DNA from: Thermococcus sp.
Lineage (GTDB): Archaea > Methanobacteriota_B > Thermococci > Thermococcales > Thermococcaceae
DNA: 9,430 nt
Reading direction: 5' to 3'
Assembly: GCA_027062125.1 (NCBI GenBank)
Contig: JAMOTW010000061.1
Coordinates: forward strand, 1-9,430
Position numbers and translations under genes: made by a program. Each line of letters begins with the position of its first letter. Position 1 is the stretch's first letter. This document shows, one piece after another, positions 6,487 to 9,430 of the stretch. The notes under the pieces were generated by a model, which was not told the DNA's origin, made no database searches, and saw nothing but the letters and a program-made list of their open reading frames with translations.

Positions 6487-6864
6487 TCAGAAGATGAGCT
6501 TCATGTTGATCTGGACGATCTCGGGGCTGATGGTGTTGCCCCTGACGGTCTTCTTCCTCCTCTCACCCCTCTCCTTCGGCCTGAATCCCGGACCGCGGGA
6601 GACGAGTATCTTGACCCTCCTCGGGCCGTGAACGTCGGGCCTCATGGCGAAGCCGTCCTTGTCGGTTCCGCCGGTTATCTTGAGCTTCGCGTCGCCCGGA
6701 ATCTCCTCGCCGAATATCTCGGTGAGGTTGAGCCCGAGCTCGCTCGCCGGAATCTCGTCTCCTATGCGCTTTCCTACGAGCTTCTCGGCCTCTTCTCCGC
6801 TTATCTCAACCTGCCTGGCAACTCCGTTCTTCGGGTTGGATATGACAAGCTTGAAAGTAGCCAT
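6487..6864 (-). CDS. rps6e: 30S ribosomal protein S6e
   Basis: 125 residues, the size of archaeal S6e, which lacks the long phosphorylated C-terminal tail of eukaryotic S6. Recognisable S6e segments are [11 protein letters not shown] (4-14), the central [20 protein letters not shown] stretch (63-82), [19 protein letters not shown] (87-105) and the close [18 protein letters not shown] (106-123). It is a small-subunit rRNA-binding protein. ATG 6864 is preceded by GGAGGTGG (6872-6879), a strong ribosome binding site. S6e, aIF2 gamma and an Fcf1-like gene in this order is a recurrent archaeal arrangement. The gene is divergent from the Sec61 beta gene, with a shared 143-base regulatory region between their start codons. 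Confidence 0.97.
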   Translation of the reverse strand: MATFKLVISNPKNGVARQVEISGEEAEKLVGKRIGDEIPASELGLNLTEIFGEEIPGDAKLKITGGTDKDGFAMRPDVHGPRRVKILVSRGPGFRPKERGERRKKTVRGNTISPEIVQINMKLIF

Positions 6865-6937
6865 TTCCTCCCACCTCCTGTGTCATTAGCGGGATTCATT
6901 GGGTAAACCCCTTATCCAGTGGGCGGTGTGGTTTGGT

Positions 6938-6946
6938 GTTTAAAAA
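6938..6946 (-). promoter_or_regulatory. Candidate TATA box for S6e
   Basis: TTTTTAAAC on the minus strand, preceded by purine-rich GAAACA that could serve as the TFB recognition element. It predicts a start near 6916 and a leader of about 52 bases. A nearer alternative, GATAAG at 6911-6916, would give a leader of about 23 bases. Confidence 0.4.
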
Positions 6947-6961
6947 TGTTTCTTCCACAAC

Positions 6962-6971
6962 TTTTTTATAC
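6962..6971 (+). promoter_or_regulatory. Candidate TATA box for the Sec61 beta gene
   Basis: TTTTTTATAC is centred about 41 bases before ATG 7008. It predicts a start near 6993 and a leader of about 15 bases that includes the GAGGTGA ribosome binding site at 6995-7001. Geometry is ideal for an archaeal promoter. Confidence 0.55.
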
Positions 6972-7007
6972 ACAACCCCGCCTACTCTCTCCAAGAGGTG
7001 AGAGAAA

Positions 7008-7178
7008 ATGGCGAAGGAAAGGACCACCCTGCCACCGACCGGTGCCGGTCTCATGAGGTTCTTCGACGAGGACACCAAGGCCATAAAGATAGGCCCGAGG
7101 GGAGTCATAGCGCTGACGCTCATACTCGTTGCCCTTGAGATTCTCCTTCACACCTTCGGACCCGAGCTCTTCGGCTAA
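7008..7178 (+). CDS. secG: Preprotein translocase Sec61 beta subunit (SecG-type)
   Basis: A 56-residue gene: ATG 7008, TAA 7176-7178. The N-terminal part has the Sec61 beta signature PPTGAGLMRFFDEDTKAIKI (9-28), followed by GPRG and one membrane segment (about 33-49, VIALTLILVALEILLHT) close to the C-terminus, as expected for a tail-anchored protein. It is the small third subunit of the SecYE translocon and would sit in the cytoplasmic membrane, aiding export of proteins such as the lipoproteins in this window. The GAGGTGA site at 6995-7001 is 6 bases from the ATG. The gene ends tail-to-tail with the PRC-barrel gene, sharing four bases (7175-7178). Length and signature are normal for archaea. 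Confidence 0.95.
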   Translation: MAKERTTLPPTGAGLMRFFDEDTKAIKIGPRGVIALTLILVALEILLHTFGPELFG

Positions 7179-7831
7179 ATGAAGCTCGTCTTCTTTAATC
7201 CCCTTGCGTTCAGTTCCTCGTTTATTATGCCCCTCACGACTTCCTCCAGTTGGGTCTGGAGGAGCCTGTCCACGTCCTCCTTTATCTTGTCTATGTCGTG
7301 TCTCAGCCCCTCGAGGAGCCTTATGTACTCCTTGGCCATCTCGAGCTGACCTTCCTGGCGGACGAGCTGTTCCTTGAGGTGCTCGAAGTCCTCCTTCATG
7401 ATCTGGAGCTTTCTCAGCTCGCGCTGGAGCTCGTCCAGCTGCTTGGTGAGCGAGTAGTTCTCCTCCTTGGTCTTCTCGATGAGCTTCTCCTTTGACTCGA
7501 GCTCCCTCACCAGTGTGTTGTACTCCTCCGCTATCTGGTTGAGCCTCTCTATCTCCCTCAGCGGCGGAACCTTGCCGTTGCCGAGGATTATAACGTCCGG
7601 CCCAACGTTGACTATGTCGTTCGGCCTTATCTTCAGCTTCCTCTCGCTTGAGAACATGCTCTGCCCCTTGCCGAGGTTCTCTATCTCCTTCATCTTCAGA
7701 ATGAAGTAGAACTGGTCGCCCTCAACCTCGACGTTGATGTCCGTAACGTAGCCGAGTATCCTCCCCTCGGTGAGAGAAATCACGAACTTGTTGATGAGCT
7801 GGTTCGCCTTGGCTTCACTACCTTCGGGCAT
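7175..7831 (-). CDS. PRC-barrel plus coiled-coil protein, CdvA-like architecture
   Basis: 218 residues from ATG 7831. Residues about 12-88 look like a PRC-barrel: a beta-rich stretch with EGRILGYVTDINVEVEGD (22-39), the IRPNDIVNVGPDVIIL segment (68-83) and a Gly turn. Residues about 91-205 are a long charged coiled coil with heptad-like Leu/Ile spacing. A short helical tail follows. No enzyme motif is seen; a structural or polymer-adaptor role is inferred. The domain order is that of crenarchaeal CdvA, which recruits ESCRT-III to the division site, but the family assignment is only by architecture. A longer frame could begin at TTG 7849, but ATG with GGTGGTG (7834-7840) upstream is preferred. 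It is divergent from engB. Confidence 0.82.
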   Translation of the reverse strand: MPEGSEAKANQLINKFVISLTEGRILGYVTDINVEVEGDQFYFILKMKEIENLGKGQSMFSSERKLKIRPNDIVNVGPDVIILGNGKVPPLREIERLNQIAEEYNTLVRELESKEKLIEKTKEENYSLTKQLDELQRELRKLQIMKEDFEHLKEQLVRQEGQLEMAKEYIRLLEGLRHDIDKIKEDVDRLLQTQLEEVVRGIINEELNARGLKKTSFI

Positions 7832-7835
7832 AGAA

Positions 7836-7898
7836 CACCACCGGGCCAATTTTATCCGAACGGATACTTAACCTTTTCCACCACCGGGAAGGTTTTAT
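7836..7898 (+). repeat. Two 20-base imperfect direct repeats, 43 bases apart
   Basis: Copies at 7836-7855 and 7879-7898 both begin CACCACCGGG and end TTTTAT; the four bases between differ (CCAA against AAGG), so 16 of 20 match. The second copy contains the engB TATA box. On the minus strand the first copy contains the ribosome binding site of the PRC-barrel gene. Confidence 0.6.
7853..7866. promoter_or_regulatory. 14-base palindrome, possible operator between PRC-barrel gene and engB
   Basis: TATCCGAACGGATA has perfect 6-base arms around a central AA. It lies between divergent start codons (7831 and 7932) and upstream of the engB TATA box. It also overlaps AT-rich sequence that could be the PRC-barrel promoter (TTAAGTAT on the minus strand, 7863-7870). 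It has the look of a dimeric regulator site, but no regulator is identified. Confidence 0.4.
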
Positions 7899-7900
7899 AA
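7893..7900 (+). promoter_or_regulatory. Candidate TATA box for engB
   Basis: TTTTATAA is centred about 35 bases before ATG 7932. It predicts a start near 7922 and a leader of about 10 bases that just includes the GGTGA ribosome binding site. Confidence 0.55.
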
Positions 7901-7921
7901 GCTCCCCTCCGACCCCATCTT

Positions 7922-7926
7922 GGTGA
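7922..7926 (+). promoter_or_regulatory. Ribosome binding site deciding the engB start
   Basis: GGTGA lies 5 bases before ATG 7932. In-frame TTG 7920 and GTG 7923 overlap it and the predicted transcription start, so they are unlikely start codons. Confidence 0.55.
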
Positions 7927-7931
7927 GAGAC

Positions 7932-8549
7932 ATGATAATCTTCGCGGGACGTTCGAACGTTGGAAAGAGCACGCTCATATTTCGCCTGACCGGAAAGTGG
8001 GTCAAGCGCGGGAAGAGGCCGGGAGTGACGAGGAAGCCCACCGAGGTCAACTGGAGGGGGAGGACCATAGTTGACATGCCTGGCTTCGGCTTCATGAGCG
8101 GCGTTCCCAGGAGGGTCCAGGAGAGGGTCAAGGACGAGATAGTGCGCTTTATAGAGGAGAACGCGGACGAGATAGAGCTCGCCGTCCTCGTCATAGACGG
8201 CAAGGCCGCGCCTGAGATAATCGAGCGCTGGGAGAAGCGCGGGGAGATACCCATCGACGTCGAGTTCTATCAGTTCCTGAGGGAGCTTGGCATACCCACG
8301 ATAGTGGCGGTGAACAAGCTCGACAAGATAAAGAACCTCCAGCGAACGATAAACTTCCTCGCCGAGAAGTTCGGGGTCCCCTACTCGGAGATCGACGAGA
8401 CCTTCGTGCCGATATCCGCGAAGTTCGGGAAGAACCTTGATAGGCTTAGGCTGATGATGGAGAAGAAGCTGAGGGAAAAGAAGCCCCCACGGAAATTAGA
8501 GAACCTCCAGGACAATGTGGGTGATGGTCTCCTTGACGCCGTCGAGTGA
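7932..8549 (+). CDS. engB: Probable GTP-binding protein EngB
   Basis: 205 residues, normal for EngB/YihA-type GTPases. All G motifs are visible: GRSNVGKS (6-13), Thr33 in GVTRKPTEV, DMPGFGF (48-54), NKLD (128-131) and SAK (162-164). Bacterial EngB takes part in late large-subunit ribosome assembly; the archaeal role is inferred from homology. The ATG sets the P-loop only five residues from the N-terminus, and GGTGA with a TATA box upstream supports this choice. The C-terminal 17 codons overlap the end of the convergent regulator gene by 54 bases (8496-8549), so the last residues, rich in Lys, Arg and Asp, are constrained by both reading frames. It is divergent from the PRC-barrel gene across a repeat-bearing 100-base gap. 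Confidence 0.93.
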   Translation: MIIFAGRSNVGKSTLIFRLTGKWVKRGKRPGVTRKPTEVNWRGRTIVDMPGFGFMSGVPRRVQERVKDEIVRFIEENADEIELAVLVIDGKAAPEIIERWEKRGEIPIDVEFYQFLRELGIPTIVAVNKLDKIKNLQRTINFLAEKFGVPYSEIDETFVPISAKFGKNLDRLRLMMEKKLREKKPPRKLENLQDNVGDGLLDAVE

Positions 8550-8960
8550 GGATATCTCCTCGAGTATCTCGTCGAGCCTGGTCTTGTCGGCCTCTACTAT
8601 GAGGTCGATGTCGCCGGTGACGCGGTAGATCTTCTTTATCTTAAGCTTCTTTATGGCCTCGTAGACGCTCCTCCTCTTGGTGGGCTCTATCCTGACGAAA
8701 ACGAAGACGTCGCCCTTCTTCTCGCCGAGCAGATCGAGGGCCTTGTCTGTGAGGTCTATGAAGCCCCTTCCGGTCCTTATGTAACCGAGCTCCTTGAGGA
8801 CCTTGAGGTGGTTGCTGAGGGCCTGCCTTGTTATTCCGAGCTCCTCCGCCAGCTCGTCCTGGGTCTTCTCAACGGTGTGAACCTCTATGGTTCTGCCCTC
8901 CTCATAGAACTTCCTGAGCAGTCTGATCTGCCTCGGGGTAAGGGTGGCCTTCTCCTCCAT
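8496..8960 (-). CDS. Lrp/AsnC-like transcriptional regulator (wHTH plus RAM domain)
   Basis: 154 residues. The N-terminal half is a winged helix-turn-helix: helices at about 8-22, 32-41 and the recognition helix ITRQALSNHLKVLKELG (43-59), then a wing with TGRGFIDLT (63-71). The C-terminal half (about 84-154) is a RAM ligand-binding domain, with the hallmark RVTGDIDLIVEAD (113-125) and LDGVKETIT (139-147). Such proteins form dimers or octamers and sense small molecules, often amino acids; target and ligand cannot be read here. The wing is longer than in classical Lrp and more like ArsR/MarR proteins. AAGGAGG (8968-8974) and a TATA-like box support ATG 8960. The gene converges on engB with a 54-base overlap and is divergent from the kinase gene. 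Confidence 0.9.
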   Translation of the reverse strand: MEEKATLTPRQIRLLRKFYEEGRTIEVHTVEKTQDELAEELGITRQALSNHLKVLKELGYIRTGRGFIDLTDKALDLLGEKKGDVFVFVRIEPTKRRSVYEAIKKLKIKKIYRVTGDIDLIVEADKTRLDEILEEISSLDGVKETITHIVLEVL

Positions 8961-8967
8961 TTTTAAA

Positions 8968-8974
8968 CCTCCTT
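8968..8974 (-). promoter_or_regulatory. Ribosome binding site of the Lrp-like gene
   Basis: AAGGAGG on the minus strand, 7 bases before ATG 8960. It would lie almost at the 5' end of the predicted mRNA. Confidence 0.65.
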
Positions 8975-8995
8975 GTCATGATTCGTATTTACACC

Positions 8996-9004
8996 TTTAT
9001 TAAA
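8996..9004 (-). promoter_or_regulatory. Candidate TATA box for the Lrp-like gene
   Basis: TTTAATAAA on the minus strand is centred about 40 bases before ATG 8960, predicting a start near 8974 and a leader of about 14 bases. Lrp-type regulators often bind their own promoter, but no convincing operator is visible here. Confidence 0.5.
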
Positions 9005-9067
9005 CCAACTATTTCCCCGGCCAATGTCAAATTTTACCGGGCCTATAATCCTTGAGGTTCGATGCAT

Positions 9068-9075
9068 CTTATAAG
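9068..9075 (+). promoter_or_regulatory. Candidate TATA box for the Clp1-type kinase gene
   Basis: CTTATAAG, a perfect palindrome, is centred about 82 bases before ATG 9153. It predicts a start near 9097 and a leader of about 56 bases. The competing T-rich box TTTTTAAT (9124-9131) would put the start on the ATG itself, which does not fit the strong GGAGGT ribosome binding site at 9141-9146. Confidence 0.4.
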
Positions 9076-9097
9076 TCTTTTCATTGCCTTCCGACCG

Positions 9098-9128
9098 CCA
9101 ACCCTCCGCGGCCGGGGGTTAGGTTTTT
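9098..9128 (+). other. Hairpin followed by a T-run in the predicted kinase leader
   Basis: CCAACCC (9098-9104) can pair with GGGTTAGG (9116-9123), leaving one bulged A and an 11-base GC-rich loop, and is followed by five T at 9124-9128. It resembles an intrinsic terminator but has no plus-strand gene before it. It would sit at the 5' end of the leader if the 9068 TATA box is used. Confidence 0.35.
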
Positions 9129-9152
9129 AATTTCTCCCCCGGAGGTTCTCTC

Positions 9153-9430
9153 ATGAACAAAGCGGCCTACACCACGGACGTTCCCGAGGACAGGTTTGCG
9201 CTCCTTGAGAGGCTCTCATCCGGCTCCGGTCCCCTAAAGGTGATGCTCATCGGTGGAACCGACAGTGGCAAGACAACCCTGCTGACGTTCCTCGCCAACG
9301 GGCTGATCGAGGCCGGCCTCAGGGTTGCCATCGTGGACAGCGACGTGGGCCAGAAGGGGATCCTGCCGCCTGGAACCGTGAGCCTGGCCTTTCCGGAGGG
9401 GCCATTCTCCAACCCCAGCGAGCTGAAGGG
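9153..9430 (+). CDS. Clp1-type polynucleotide 5'-hydroxyl kinase, N-terminal part
   Basis: The first 92 residues are visible before the window ends. The P-loop GGTDSGKTT (34-42) and the following DSDVGQKGILPPGTVSLA (62-79) are the hallmarks of the Clp1/Grc3/Nol9 kinase family. In Pyrococcus horikoshii a member phosphorylates 5'-hydroxyl ends of RNA and DNA with ATP. A role in RNA end repair, tRNA or rRNA processing is therefore likely. About 260 further residues would be expected outside the window. ATG 9153 is chosen because GGAGGT (9141-9146) lies 6 bases upstream and the P-loop is at the usual depth. It is divergent from the Lrp-like gene, with a 192-base gap holding both promoters. Confidence 0.92.
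   Translation, partial: MNKAAYTTDVPEDRFALLERLSSGSGPLKVMLIGGTDSGKTTLLTFLANGLIEAGLRVAIVDSDVGQKGILPPGTVSLAFPEGPFSNPSELK

Noticed and set aside
6896..7151. Minus-strand open frames over the S6e-Sec61 beta gap
   Set aside because: They run antisense through the Sec61 beta gene and both promoters, and have no ribosome binding site or family resemblance.
8974..8993. TGT-14-ACA symmetry upstream of the Lrp-like gene as an autoregulatory operator
   Set aside because: Only the outer three bases and two inner positions match between the half-sites.
1..9430. CRISPR arrays, tRNA or rRNA genes, box C/D RNA, insertion sequences
   Set aside because: I saw no regularly spaced repeats, cloverleaf sequence, paired C and D boxes in the gaps, terminal inverted repeats or transposase motifs.

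Overview
The window looks like chromosomal DNA from a hyperthermophilic archaeon of the order Thermococcales. It is more likely Thermococcus than Pyrococcus, because coding regions are visibly GC-rich. The evidence is a block of archaeal information-processing genes (S6e, aIF2 gamma with its zinc-binding insert, a Sec61 beta homologue, an archaeal EngB GTPase, a Clp1-type polynucleotide kinase). Ribosome binding sites are of the AGGAGGTGA type, and TATA-like boxes lie about 25 bases upstream of short leaders. Coding density is high, with small gaps and several overlaps. I see no rRNA, tRNA, CRISPR array, insertion sequence or integrase, and no gene-free stretch over 300 bases.

Layout. Positions 1-3061 (minus strand) hold three lipoprotein genes. 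The first in transcription order (3061-1883) and the third (719 to the window edge, truncated) are paralogues. Between them lies an unrelated lipoprotein resembling a beta-propeller (1886-774). The first two are joined by an ATGA overlap, while the third has its own TATA box and ribosome binding site. Positions 3196-5110 (minus) hold three enzyme-like genes: a DUF434-type protein with a PIN/NYN-like acidic pattern, an HD-superfamily phosphohydrolase and an Fcf1-like PIN protein. Positions 5146-6864 (minus) hold aIF2 gamma and S6e. A divergent promoter region (6865-7007) separates S6e from the 56-residue Sec61 beta gene on the plus strand. Sec61 beta ends tail-to-tail with a minus-strand gene for a PRC-barrel/coiled-coil protein. 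That gene is divergent from engB, and engB runs 54 bases into a convergent Lrp-like regulator gene. Finally a Clp1-type RNA kinase gene starts at 9153 and leaves the window.

How the genes may work together. S6e, aIF2 gamma, the Fcf1-like PIN protein, the HD protein, the DUF434 protein and the polynucleotide kinase suggest a neighbourhood for translation initiation, small-subunit biogenesis and RNA processing; the roles of the HD and DUF434 proteins in it are inferred. The lipoprotein trio appears to be a separate cell-surface module of unknown function. The observations I consider least explained are this paralogue-propeller-paralogue module, the CdvA-like architecture of the PRC-barrel protein in a lineage generally thought to divide with FtsZ, and the repeat and palindrome between that gene and engB.
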